Below are positions 22,866 to 30,915 of a stretch of 50,318 nt of DNA, piece after piece. The notes below the pieces were generated by a model. The model saw nothing but the letters and a program-made list of their open reading frames with translations, had not been told where the DNA came from and searched no databases. How positions within the stretch are numbered: the first letter of the stretch is position 1; each line of letters opens with the position of its first letter. Both the position numbers and the translations under genes were made by a program. The stretch is from contig JADLBT010000135.1 in NCBI GenBank assembly GCA_020847555.1, positions 1-50,318 on the forward strand, given 5' to 3'. The stretch is from Gemmataceae bacterium. Lineage in GTDB: Bacteria; Planctomycetota; Planctomycetia; Gemmatales; Gemmataceae.

Positions 22866-25703
22866 TCACGCCGCGCCGCTCATCCGGTCCATCGCCGCGA
22901 GCCGCCGGGCCTCGACGGCGATCACCGCCGGCTCGACGACCTTGCGCCTGCGCTCACTCAGGATCCGCAGCACCGCCGGCAGAAACACCAGCGCTGTCAG
23001 CATGCAGCAGCTCACCCCGAGCGTCAGCACCAGCCCCAGGCTCGCCAGCCCACGGTGGCACGAGATCATCAGCGTCCCGAACCCCAGAATCGTCGTCAGC
23101 GCCGCTACCATGATGCCGCGTCCCGTGCTGCGGTTGAGTGTGTAGGCATGCCGCCGGCGGCGCGATCTGTAGTCGTGGAGCACGTGGACGCCGTTGTCCG
23201 CGCCCACGCCCAGGATGAGCGGGAACGCGATCATGTTCGCCGGGTTGAGCGGCACCCCGCACAGCCCCATCACGCCCAGCGCTGCCGTCATCCCCATCAC
23301 CAGCGGGGCCAGCGCCACGAGCGTGTGCTTGAGCGTGCGGAAGTCCAGCAGCAGGACCGCGAAGATGGCGAGGAACGCATAAAGTCCAGCCCACCTGAAC
23401 CCGTGCTTCATGGCACGCAGCCCTTCCAGCGTGCCGAACGGCTGGCCGGTCGCCTGCGAATCGACGGTGCGAATCTGCTCGACGAAGTGGCACAGCGGGC
23501 GGTAGTCCCACAGCGAGTCCTTCGCGAACACGCGCAGCAGCCACTTGCCGTTCTTGCCGACGTAGCGCTCACGCAGGCTCGCCGGCAGGTCGGCGACCGC
23601 GATCGGCTCGGGGGTCGAGACCTCGCGCAGCCGGTGGAGATCCTCCGCCAGGTCGCGCGCCAGCCACTGCTCGAACTGCTGCAACCGGGCCGACGCCGTC
23701 TGCCGGTCGGTCGCCGTCAGCCGCCCGTGCAGCGCCTCCAGGCTGCCGACGAACTGGCGCAGCACCGGCCGCGCCTCGTCCGCCAGCGGCCGCACGGCGC
23801 TCAGCAGGTCCGCGACCGTCGCCTCCAGGCGCTCCGCGCCGGGGCGCTGGTGGGGGATGAGGGCGCCGCGTTTGGGGAGTCGGCGCAGCCGGTGCTGGAT
23901 GTCGCGCAGCTGCTCCAGCTTGTGCGGCTGGTCGCGCGGGACCAGCGACGCGACCTCGACCACCCGGCTGACCTCCGGCAGCTTCTCGTAGCGTGCCTTC
24001 AGCGCCAGCGCCTCCTCCGGCGTGGCGGTGTAGCTCAGGGCGTGCCAGCTCGCCCCGGCCGTGTGGTCGATCAGCTTCAGCTCCCAGTTGACCGAGTCGA
24101 GACCCTCCGCCTGCAGGTGGAGCAGGTTGTGGTCGTACCCGACCCGCAGCGCCAGCCCCGCCAGGGCGGCGCACGCGGCCAGGCTGACGCCGATCACCCA
24201 GCGCGGCCGGTCGGCCAGCGCCGGCAGCCAGGCCGTCAGTCCCCTCGGGCGCAGCGGCAGGACAGCCGGGGTGCCCGCCGGGTGGGGGCGGGCGGCGGCG
24301 ACGACCTCCCGCCGATCGAGGAGGCGCAGTAGCGCCGGCATGACGAGGAAGCACGACAGCGCGCACAGCAGGATGCCGGACCCGGCGATCCAGCCCAGCT
24401 CGGCGATGGCCTGGAAGTCGGCGAACATCGTCGCGAAGAACGCCAGGGCAGTCGTCACCGCTGCCGTCAGCACGCCCGGTCCGACGCTCGCCGCCGTCGC
24501 GCGTGTGGCGGCCAGCACGTCGGCCCCGGCCGCCCGCTCCTGATCGTAGCGCGTCACCCACAGGATGCCGTAGTCGCCCATTCCGATCAGCATGATCGCG
24601 AACGTCGAGGAGAGGATGTTCAGGTGCCCGACAGTGAGGGTCAGCCACCCCATCGCCCAGACGGTCCCGACCAGCAGCGTCGCGACGGTCAGGGCCGGGT
24701 AGCGGTAGCTGCGGAAGACGACCAGGTAGAGGACCGCGACGCCAGCCAGGGCGAGCCATGAGGCGGTGTGCGTGTCGGTCTGCGACGCGACCATCTCGTC
24801 GGTCTCCAGCACCGGCAGCCCGGTCAGGCCGAACGACAGGTCGGGGAAGGTTCTGCGGACATCGGCGACGATGGCGTGCAGCCCCTCGACGTTTTCCCGA
24901 GCGGAGGTGAACGAGGACGTATCCTTGACCGGCCGAACGAGGAGGAACGCGAGGGTGCCATCGCCGCTGAAGAAGTACTGCGGCTCGGCGAGGAGATCCT
25001 TCTGGTCCGGCTGCCGGTGGAGGATGCTGTGCCACGGACTGGCGTATCGGGCCGGGTCGTCGAGGACGGCAGCGGCGCTCAGGGCGATGGCGGCGAACTG
25101 TGCGAGGAACTGCGCGTCGTCCTCGTCGAGCGGACCGGCGGTGGGCAGCTTGCGGGCGCGGCGGCGCGCCTCCTGGACCAGCTGGGCGAGGGTGAGCTGC
25201 TTCCAGCCGGCCAGCGGATCGAGCGGCCCGATGAACGGCGGCTCCAGGAGGAGGTTCATGCTGCGCAGATTGTCCTGGATGCGCGCGATCTCGCCGACCG
25301 GAAGGAAGAGGAGGGCGCGGTTGCGCAGGGCGCGCAGGTCCACCTTGTAAAAGAGGCGGTCGAACAGGGCCGGTTTCGCCGCGACGTTCCGGGCGAGGGT
25401 CTCCAGCGCCTGTTCCATGCGCGCGCGGTCGCGGCCCTGGACGACTACCACCATGTCCTCGTCGTCGCCGAACTCAGCGAGGTAAGCGAGCCAGCGCTTC
25501 TGGAAGTCCTTGTGGGGATTGATCAGGTCGCTCCGCTGGGTGTGGAACGCGAGCCGCGCACAGGCGAGGTAAACGGACAGGCCGCAGGTCGCCACGGTGA
25601 AGGCGAGGACGAGCCACGGCCAGCGGCAAACGCCGTCCGTCAAACGGACCAGGAGGCGCGCGAGGAGCGGCGCCTCTTTCCCTCGTTCTCGTTCCGTGCG
25701 CAT
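22866..25703 (-). CDS. RND-superfamily (MMPL/HpnN-like) transporter
   Basis: A 945-residue polytopic membrane protein. It begins with a short cytoplasmic tail and a first helix (WPWLVLAFTVATCGLSVYLA), then a large periplasmic domain, a group of helices with the RND segment LIGMGDYGILWVTRY, a second periplasmic domain (about residues 520-740), and a second helix group with IAFPLILGVGADNGVHVLHD. The two-fold repeat and the paired GMGDYG and GVGADNG motifs fit MMPL/HpnN exporters, which in other bacteria move hopanoids or other lipids to the outer membrane. No hopanoid genes are near, so the substrate is inferred. A promoter with TTGCAA and TACAAT precedes it. Confidence 0.88.
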   Translation of the reverse strand: MRTERERGKEAPLLARLLVRLTDGVCRWPWLVLAFTVATCGLSVYLACARLAFHTQRSDLINPHKDFQKRWLAYLAEFGDDEDMVVVVQGRDRARMEQALETLARNVAAKPALFDRLFYKVDLRALRNRALLFLPVGEIARIQDNLRSMNLLLEPPFIGPLDPLAGWKQLTLAQLVQEARRRARKLPTAGPLDEDDAQFLAQFAAIALSAAAVLDDPARYASPWHSILHRQPDQKDLLAEPQYFFSGDGTLAFLLVRPVKDTSSFTSARENVEGLHAIVADVRRTFPDLSFGLTGLPVLETDEMVASQTDTHTASWLALAGVAVLYLVVFRSYRYPALTVATLLVGTVWAMGWLTLTVGHLNILSSTFAIMLIGMGDYGILWVTRYDQERAAGADVLAATRATAASVGPGVLTAAVTTALAFFATMFADFQAIAELGWIAGSGILLCALSCFLVMPALLRLLDRREVVAAARPHPAGTPAVLPLRPRGLTAWLPALADRPRWVIGVSLAACAALAGLALRVGYDHNLLHLQAEGLDSVNWELKLIDHTAGASWHALSYTATPEEALALKARYEKLPEVSRVVEVASLVPRDQPHKLEQLRDIQHRLRRLPKRGALIPHQRPGAERLEATVADLLSAVRPLADEARPVLRQFVGSLEALHGRLTATDRQTASARLQQFEQWLARDLAEDLHRLREVSTPEPIAVADLPASLRERYVGKNGKWLLRVFAKDSLWDYRPLCHFVEQIRTVDSQATGQPFGTLEGLRAMKHGFRWAGLYAFLAIFAVLLLDFRTLKHTLVALAPLVMGMTAALGVMGLCGVPLNPANMIAFPLILGVGADNGVHVLHDYRSRRRRHAYTLNRSTGRGIMVAALTTILGFGTLMISCHRGLASLGLVLTLGVSCCMLTALVFLPAVLRILSERRRKVVEPAVIAVEARRLAAMDRMSGAA

Positions 25704-25748
25704 CGGTTGCGGTGCCTCCTTGCCCGGCGGAGACGCAGAGCGGGGCGG

Positions 25749-25777
25749 ATTGTAGGCGAGGTGTGTGCTTCTTGCAA
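25749..25777 (-). promoter_or_regulatory. Sigma-70-like promoter for the RND transporter
   Basis: On the minus strand, TTGCAA (25772-25777) and TACAAT (25749-25754) are separated by 17 bases, 46 bases before the start codon. This is the best-formed -35/-10 pair seen in the window. Confidence 0.55.
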
Positions 25778-26010
25778 GGCGAAGGGGCGGCAGTCCCCCG
25801 GACCCCCGACGTCAGGCGGCTTCGTGCCGAGCGAGCGGGAACCCGCGCCTGGATACCACAGCGCCAACCTGCGGCTGACGGCGGATCGACGTTTCCTGGC
25901 CACACCCGGCGGCCTGGTGTAGAAAGCAGCAGGGGCCGCGTAAGGCGGTGCGAGAAGGAAAGATCGCAAAGCGCACGGGCCGCCGCCCGTGGGCGTGAGG
26001 GGGGTGCCCC
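25778..26010. other. Remainder of the divergent intergenic region between the RND transporter and the SDR gene
   Basis: The gap between the two divergent genes is 307 bases. Besides the RND promoter (25749-25777) it contains repeat B2 (25974-25991) just before the SDR Shine-Dalgarno sequence. No open frame with family resemblance, RNA gene or clear plus-strand promoter was found in the rest. Confidence 0.5.
25974..25991. repeat. Family B palindromic repeat, copy B2
   Basis: CACGGGC (25974-25980) and GCCCGTG (25985-25991) form a short hairpin 20 bases before the SDR start codon, so the repeat lies in the 5' untranslated region next to the GAGGGGGG ribosome-binding site. Confidence 0.65.
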
Positions 26011-26790
26011 ATGAGTGTTCTCGACAGGTTCCGTCTGGACGGACGCCGGATCCTGATCACCGGCGGCAGCCGCGGGCTGGGCCGGGCGATGGCGCAGGCG
26101 TTTGTCGAGGCCGGCGCCGACCTGGTGCTGGTCGGGCGCGACGCGCAGACCCTCGACCAGGCGAAGCAGGAATTGCTCCCGCTCGGCCGGCGGGTCGAGG
26201 TGCTGTGCGCCGATCTGTTCAACCCGGCCGAGGTCGAACGCCTCTGCGCCACAGTGATCGCGGACCACGGCCCAATTGACGTGCTGGTGAACAACGTCGG
26301 CGGCCGGCGGGAGAGCGTGCCGCTCCAGGAGCAGCGCCTGGAGGACTGGCAGCGGTTGATGGACCTGAACCTGACCAGCGCGTTCCTGTGTACGAAGCAC
26401 ATCGGCGGGGCGATGCTGCCGCGGCGGCGCGGGCGGGTGATCAACATCGCCTCGATCTGCGGTCAGGTCGTCACCCGGAACATCCACGGCCGGCACTACG
26501 AGACGGCCAAGGCGGCGATGGTCGGGTTCACCCGCGCCCTGGCCGCCGACTGGGCGCCGCATGGGGTGACGGTCAACGCCATCGCCCCGGGCGGGTTCAT
26601 GACCGATGCGAACCGCCGCTGGTTCCGCGAACGCCCGCAGCTGAAGCAGGAGATCGAGACGGTCATCCCGATGGGCCGGCTCGGCGAGCCGGACGAACTC
26701 GGCCCGCTGGCGGTGTACCTGGCGAGCGACGCCTCCAGCTACATGACCGGGGCGGTCCTCGTCATCGACGGCGGGTACACGTTGTGGTGA
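26011..26790 (+). CDS. Short-chain dehydrogenase/reductase (gluconate 5-dehydrogenase-like)
   Basis: A 259-residue classical SDR. The NAD(P)-binding motif is TGGSRGLGRAMA (residues about 18-29), with the NNVGG motif near 90, and the catalytic S-Y-K triad is represented by the ICGQ region and YETAKAA (Y and K four residues apart). The C-terminal segment GRLGEPDELGPLAVYLASD is typical. Overall the sequence resembles gluconate 5-dehydrogenase or 2-deoxy-gluconate dehydrogenase, but SDR substrates cannot be assigned reliably. GAGGGGGG precedes ATG 26011. purB follows on the same strand after a palindrome. Confidence 0.9.
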   Translation: MSVLDRFRLDGRRILITGGSRGLGRAMAQAFVEAGADLVLVGRDAQTLDQAKQELLPLGRRVEVLCADLFNPAEVERLCATVIADHGPIDVLVNNVGGRRESVPLQEQRLEDWQRLMDLNLTSAFLCTKHIGGAMLPRRRGRVINIASICGQVVTRNIHGRHYETAKAAMVGFTRALAADWAPHGVTVNAIAPGGFMTDANRRWFRERPQLKQEIETVIPMGRLGEPDELGPLAVYLASDASSYMTGAVLVIDGGYTLW

Positions 26791-26827
26791 CGCCGCGCCC
26801 CGGGACCGCCGCCTGCACCCGGCCGCG

Positions 26828-26848
26828 CCGGGGCATACAATGCCCCGG
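26828..26848. promoter_or_regulatory. Perfect palindrome over a -10-like box upstream of purB
   Basis: CCGGGGCAT (26828-26836) and ATGCCCCGG (26840-26848) are perfect inverted arms with a three-base centre. The centre contains TACAAT (26836-26841), the hexamer found before several genes here. The site is 60 bases before the purB start and could be an operator, a dispersed mini-repeat or a weak terminator of the SDR gene. Confidence 0.45.
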
Positions 26849-26908
26849 TCGCCCCACGCTCATGTGCCCCGGGCGGACGGCGGGCACCGGCACCAGCCGC
26901 GGATCCTG

Positions 26909-28324
26909 ATGAACCCCTTCGACACGGCCTCTCCCCTCGACGCCCGCTACTACCTCGCCGACCGCGACTTCTTCAACCGCCTGCGCCCCTACGTTTCCGA
27001 GGGCGCCCAGGTCAAGTATCTGGCCCAGGTCGAGGCAGCGCTGGCGCAGGTGCTCGCCGATTACAACGTCTGCCCACGCGCGGCGGCCGACGAGATCACC
27101 CGCGCCGCCGCAGAGGTCACGCCGGAGGAGGTGTACGAGGAAGAGGCGCGCATCCAGCACAACATCCGCGCTCTGGTCAACTGCATCCGCAACCGGGTCG
27201 GTCCCGCCGCCCGGCCCTACGTCCACCTGTTCGCCACGTCCGCCGACGTCATGGACAGCGCGCGCGCCCTGTGCCTGCGCGAGGTGACGCGCGACGTCGT
27301 CCTGCCGATGCTGATCGACCTGACGCGCAAGGTGATCAAACTGGCGCGCGACAACGCCCCGACGCGGCAGATGGGCCGGACGCACGGCCAGCACGCGGTG
27401 CCGATCACGTTCGGGTTCGCGATGGCGCTGTACGTCTCGCGTCTCGGTCAGCGAGCCGAGGCGATCGCCCGGGCGGCCGGCAACCTGCGCGGCAAGTTCG
27501 CCGGGGCCGTCGGCGCGTACAACGCCCTCGCGCTGCTGCGCCCGCAGGCGCCGGAGGAACTGGAGGCGGCCCTGATGCAGAAACTCGGGCTCGCCGTCCC
27601 GGAGATCTCCAGTCAGGTCGTGCAGCCGGAGTACGTTGCGGACTACGTTTACGCCCTGGCGTCGTGCTGGGGGGTGCTGGCGAACCTGGCGGACGATGGC
27701 CGGCACCTGCAGCGCAGCGAGATCCGCGAGATCCGCGACCGCAAGGAATCGGACGTTTCCAGCCGGGTGGTCGGCTCCTCGACGATGCCGCACAAGGTCA
27801 ATCCGAAGGACTTCGAGAACGTCAAGAGCCTGTGGAAGGCGTATGTGCCGCGTCTGCTCACGGTGTTGCTGGACCAGATCTCCGAGCATCAGCGCGACCT
27901 GACGAACTCGGCGTCGATGCGGTTCGTGACGGAGTTCGTGACGGCGTTCGCGTATGGCGTCCACCGGCTGAGTGGGACGCTGGACGGGATCGAGCCGGAC
28001 GCGGCCCGGATGCGCGAGGTGCTGGAGGGTGGCAAGGATCCGGTCGCGGCCGAGCCGCTGTACGTCCTGCTGTCGCTGGCCGGCCACCCGGACGCCCACG
28101 AGGCGGCGCGCGTCCTCGCCCGCAAGGCTCGGTCCACCGGCATCACGCTGACGCAGGCGATCCGCGACGAGCGCGAGCTGCAACCGTACCTCGAGCGGCT
28201 GACGCCGGAACAGCGGGCGGTGCTGGACGACCCGGCGAACTACCTCGGCGCGTCGGCGCAGCGGACGGTCGCTCTCTGTGACGACTGGGAGCGCCGCCTG
28301 GAGCAACTCGGGGCGCTCGTGTAG
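26909..28324 (+). CDS. purB: Adenylosuccinate lyase
   Basis: PurB removes fumarate from SAICAR and from adenylosuccinate in purine synthesis. The 471-residue product belongs to the fumarase/aspartase superfamily. The family signature is SSTMPHKVNPKDFEN, which contains the flexible catalytic loop, and the catalytic histidine region is GRTHGQHAVPITFG. The start is placed at ATG 26909 because MNPFDTASPLDARYY matches the family N-terminus (SPLD.RY); the open frame upstream is not conserved. The MPHKVNPKDFENVKSLW form differs slightly from the common MP(H/Y)KRNP form, as in a subgroup of PurB-like lyases. The gene converges with the toroid-repeat protein gene, leaving 9 bases between the stops. 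Confidence 0.93.
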   Translation: MNPFDTASPLDARYYLADRDFFNRLRPYVSEGAQVKYLAQVEAALAQVLADYNVCPRAAADEITRAAAEVTPEEVYEEEARIQHNIRALVNCIRNRVGPAARPYVHLFATSADVMDSARALCLREVTRDVVLPMLIDLTRKVIKLARDNAPTRQMGRTHGQHAVPITFGFAMALYVSRLGQRAEAIARAAGNLRGKFAGAVGAYNALALLRPQAPEELEAALMQKLGLAVPEISSQVVQPEYVADYVYALASCWGVLANLADDGRHLQRSEIREIRDRKESDVSSRVVGSSTMPHKVNPKDFENVKSLWKAYVPRLLTVLLDQISEHQRDLTNSASMRFVTEFVTAFAYGVHRLSGTLDGIEPDAARMREVLEGGKDPVAAEPLYVLLSLAGHPDAHEAARVLARKARSTGITLTQAIRDERELQPYLERLTPEQRAVLDDPANYLGASAQRTVALCDDWERRLEQLGALV

Positions 28325-28333
28325 CCGGCCCGT

Positions 28334-30043
28334 TCACTCCTTCTGCGCTGGCGGGGCCGCGGCGGCGCCCGGCGCGGCCGCGAGCTGCATGAGCTTGTCG
28401 GTGAGGTCGGCGGCGAGGTTGGCCCGCTGCAGGAACAGCAACGCGAAGCTGGTATCGACGACGTCCGACGAGGCGCCGATGCCATTGGACCGCCAGTGTC
28501 CGTCCGCGTGCTGGTTGGCGGTCAGCATCTCGACGCCCCACTCGTACCAGCGCTTGCCGTTGATCGTTTTCAGCTGGTAGAGCACGCCGACACGCTCGAT
28601 CGACCACATGAGATACAGGAACTTTTGCGCCGGCGCCTTCGCGCCGCCCGGCTCGCCGATACTCCGGCTCAGGCTCGCCAGCCCCCTCTTGACGAGCGCG
28701 TCGTCGTCCGGCCGCCCCTTGTGGTCGTCCACCCCGAAGCCGATCGCCAGCCCAAGAAGTCCTGCCGCCGTCATCGTCGGCCGCGCCCCGGCCGGCGCGC
28801 CGGGACGGTAGCTCCAGCTCCCGTCGGCGTTCTGCGTGGTGCGGAAGCGCCTGTTGACCAGGGCGAGCGTCTTGTCGAGCGGGACGTCGTGCTTGCGGGC
28901 GGCCCAGATGGCGAGGATCGCGAACTGCGTGTTCGAGTTATCGCCGGGTGCGCCCGGCCCGCCCTTGACGCGGGCGCCCTTGGGACCCTTGCGGGGCTTC
29001 CCCTTGGCCGGGGGCGTCTTGTCGAGATCCGCCTGGAGAACCGGCAGGTTGTGTAGCTTCGGGGAGATCACGTCGTAGCCGCCGTAGCGCTCCAGCATCG
29101 CGTAGGCGTTGGTGGTCTTGAGATCCTTCAGGAGCGTGTACAGTTGCTTGTACTCCTGCTTCGTCAGCGCGGGGGCGCGGTAGCTCCACCCGCCGCGAGG
29201 GGTCTGGGCGGCGACCAGGCGCAGCGCCATCTCCTGGATCAGCGGTTTGTCGGCCGGGTCGCCCAGCTTGTCCAGGAAGAGGATCGACAGCGACAGCTCG
29301 TAGACCTCGTGGGCGCTGCTAAATCCTGGAGCCTTGTCCCGGACGTACTTCGCCGCCTTCGCGATCGGCGGGTCGGCCGGTTTGAGGCCACACTCCAGCA
29401 GGGCGAGCCCCGCCAAACACGTCACCCCCAGGGCGTTCACCTGCTTCCCCCCCGTGCCCGGCCACGCCCCGGTTGCGAGCTGCCGCGACGTCAGGAACGC
29501 GACGCCGCGCTGCACCGACGCCTCGACCTTCTTCTGCTGCTCGGGCGGCAGCACGATCAGCGGCGGCGGCCCGGCGACCTTCTTGTTGACGACGAGAGGC
29601 GGGAGGTTCCAGTTCGCCTTCGCCGCGGGCTGTTTGGCCTCCGGGGGCGGCGGCTCCTCGGTGCCTCCGGAGAAGCACAGGAGTACCACGACGCCCGTCA
29701 CCGCCAGGAGCGCGACAGCACTGCCGCCGAGGACCAGCGCCCGCTTGCCGGTCCCCGTCGGCGCGGTGGCCGGAGTCTCCACGGCAGCCGAGGGAGCAAG
29801 CGGCAGGCCCGCGGCGGTGGCGGTCGCGGCCGGCGCCGTATGGGGAGGTAGCACGGCCTGGATGGCGGCGCCGGCCGCCACCACAGCGCCGATCCCGCTG
29901 CCGTGGGGGGCACCGACGCCGTTGGCGTGTGGCGTGCTGAACTGCAACCCGCACCGGGGGCACTTCACCTTCACGCCCGCCGGGATCGGCTTGTTCGACC
30001 GAAGCGGAGCGGCGCACTGCGGGCAGGCTACCTTGTGGTCCAT
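28334..30043 (-). CDS. Zinc-ribbon membrane protein with prenyltransferase/squalene-cyclase-like toroid repeats
   Basis: A 569-residue protein of a type frequent in planctomycetes. The N-terminus holds a zinc ribbon with C7, C10, C28 and C31 (CPQC...CPRC). A low-complexity Ala/Pro linker and a transmembrane helix (about residues 102-126) follow. From about 165 to 560 there are alpha-alpha toroid repeats with signatures such as FLTSRQLATGAWPG, QTPRGGWSYR, TQNADGSWSYR and ANQHADGHWRSNG, as in terpene cyclases and prenyltransferase beta subunits. These repeats lack a recognisable DxDD catalytic motif, so a binding role is more likely than cyclase activity. Start ATG 30043 is preceded by GGGGAAA. 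Confidence 0.8.
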   Translation of the reverse strand: MDHKVACPQCAAPLRSNKPIPAGVKVKCPRCGLQFSTPHANGVGAPHGSGIGAVVAAGAAIQAVLPPHTAPAATATAAGLPLAPSAAVETPATAPTGTGKRALVLGGSAVALLAVTGVVVLLCFSGGTEEPPPPEAKQPAAKANWNLPPLVVNKKVAGPPPLIVLPPEQQKKVEASVQRGVAFLTSRQLATGAWPGTGGKQVNALGVTCLAGLALLECGLKPADPPIAKAAKYVRDKAPGFSSAHEVYELSLSILFLDKLGDPADKPLIQEMALRLVAAQTPRGGWSYRAPALTKQEYKQLYTLLKDLKTTNAYAMLERYGGYDVISPKLHNLPVLQADLDKTPPAKGKPRKGPKGARVKGGPGAPGDNSNTQFAILAIWAARKHDVPLDKTLALVNRRFRTTQNADGSWSYRPGAPAGARPTMTAAGLLGLAIGFGVDDHKGRPDDDALVKRGLASLSRSIGEPGGAKAPAQKFLYLMWSIERVGVLYQLKTINGKRWYEWGVEMLTANQHADGHWRSNGIGASSDVVDTSFALLFLQRANLAADLTDKLMQLAAAPGAAAAPPAQKE

Positions 30044-30373
30044 TGTGGGGTTTCCCCTCGAACCGGGAGAGCTTCTGGGCGGATTGGGGGCCATCAGCTG
30101 ACCTTGTTCAGCGTATCCCCGGCCGCGTCGGAATGCCACCACGAAAATCCACGTTCAGGGGGTGAGTCAGGACAGGGGGATGGTTAGAGAGAGGTTGTGT
30201 CAAAGCCCACGGGTGACGCCCCGTGGGCCAGGTCTTCTGACGCCTGGACCACGGGACGCCGTTTGCAGGCTTTGCACACCGGGTTGCCTGTCCCACTTCC
30301 CCGGTTCGGTGAGCCGATTTAGAATGCGTCGTGGCGGGACCGTCGCGAAGCGAAACCGTCTGCGGAGGATGAC
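30044..30373. other. Divergent intergenic region between the toroid-repeat protein and queF
   Basis: This 330-base gap contains the composite family B element B3 (30202-30274), a weak -10-like TAGAAT (30320-30325) and the queF ribosome-binding site GGAGG (30364-30368). I looked for a preQ1 riboswitch before queF and saw none. Nothing else recognisable. Confidence 0.5.
30202..30274. repeat. Family B composite repeat, copy B3
   Basis: GCCCACGGG (30205-30213) pairs with CCCGTGGGC (30220-30228). A degenerate inverted second half (ACCACGGGACGCC to GGCTTTG) follows, giving the same ~73-base layout as copy B5 at 40959-41031. It lies between divergent genes, so it is not only a gene-end terminator. 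Confidence 0.75.
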
Positions 30374-30748
30374 ATGGCTGCCGTGGAGGCCCCCTCGGCC
30401 GATCAGCTGGAAACCTTCCCGAACCCGGCGCCGGGGCGGGACTACACCATCGAGATCGTCTGCCCCGAGTTCACGAGCGTCTGCCCCAGGACCGGCCAGC
30501 CCGACTTCGGCACCCTCACCTTCACCTACACGCCGGACCGGCTGTGCGTCGAACTGAAGTCGCTCAAGCTCTACCTGCAGCGGTTCCGCAACGAGGGTAT
30601 CTTTTACGAGGCGGTGGTGAACCGGCTGCTCGACGATTTCGTCAGCGCGTGCCGGCCGCGGCGCTGCCGGGTCGTCGGGGTGTTCACCCCACGCGGCGGC
30701 ATTACGACCAGCGTGACGTGCCAGCATGAAGCCCGGACAGACGGCTGA
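30374..30748 (+). CDS. queF: NADPH-dependent preQ0 reductase QueF (type I)
   Basis: QueF reduces the nitrile of 7-cyano-7-deazaguanine (preQ0) to preQ1 in queuosine tRNA modification. The 124-residue unimodular T-fold protein has the nucleophilic cysteine C37 and the acidic D44 in [14 protein letters not shown], and the QueF motif in [10 protein letters not shown]. Length fits type I enzymes. GGAGG precedes ATG 30374. No other queuosine genes are in the window. Confidence 0.95.
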   Translation: MAAVEAPSADQLETFPNPAPGRDYTIEIVCPEFTSVCPRTGQPDFGTLTFTYTPDRLCVELKSLKLYLQRFRNEGIFYEAVVNRLLDDFVSACRPRRCRVVGVFTPRGGITTSVTCQHEARTDG

Positions 30749-30806
30749 GGCCGGCGCGGCAAATGTCCTGGCGTGCAGCGGGGCGGGCTGATTGCCGCCT
30801 TTCTGG

Positions 30807-30812
30807 TACAAT
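30807..30812 (+). promoter_or_regulatory. Candidate -10 box before the secreted-protein/rimB/rimK operon
   Basis: TACAAT lies about 103 bases before the ATG at 30916. There is no clear -35 hexamer. The leader in between is not obviously structured. Confidence 0.3.
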
Positions 30813-30915
30813 TACCAGCGATTGGCGGGCCGAATGCCCTGAGGCAACTCCCGAGCCCAAGCGGGAGTATCGCGCCCCGCCGGCCACCGTCCCTGCAAGG
30901 AGCGGAGAGCGCGTT

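Noticed and set aside
22431..24332. A 633-codon plus-strand open frame running past the end of aroC.
   Set aside because: Antisense to the RND transporter gene, with an arginine/glutamine-rich composition typical of GC-rich shadow frames.
28334..30043. A squalene or hopene cyclase.
   Set aside because: The toroid repeats lack the DxDD motif, and the protein starts with a zinc ribbon and a transmembrane helix, unlike true cyclases.
30044..30373. A preQ1 riboswitch before queF.
   Set aside because: No short H-type pseudoknot with an A-rich tail is visible near the start codon; only repeat B3 and a weak -10 box.
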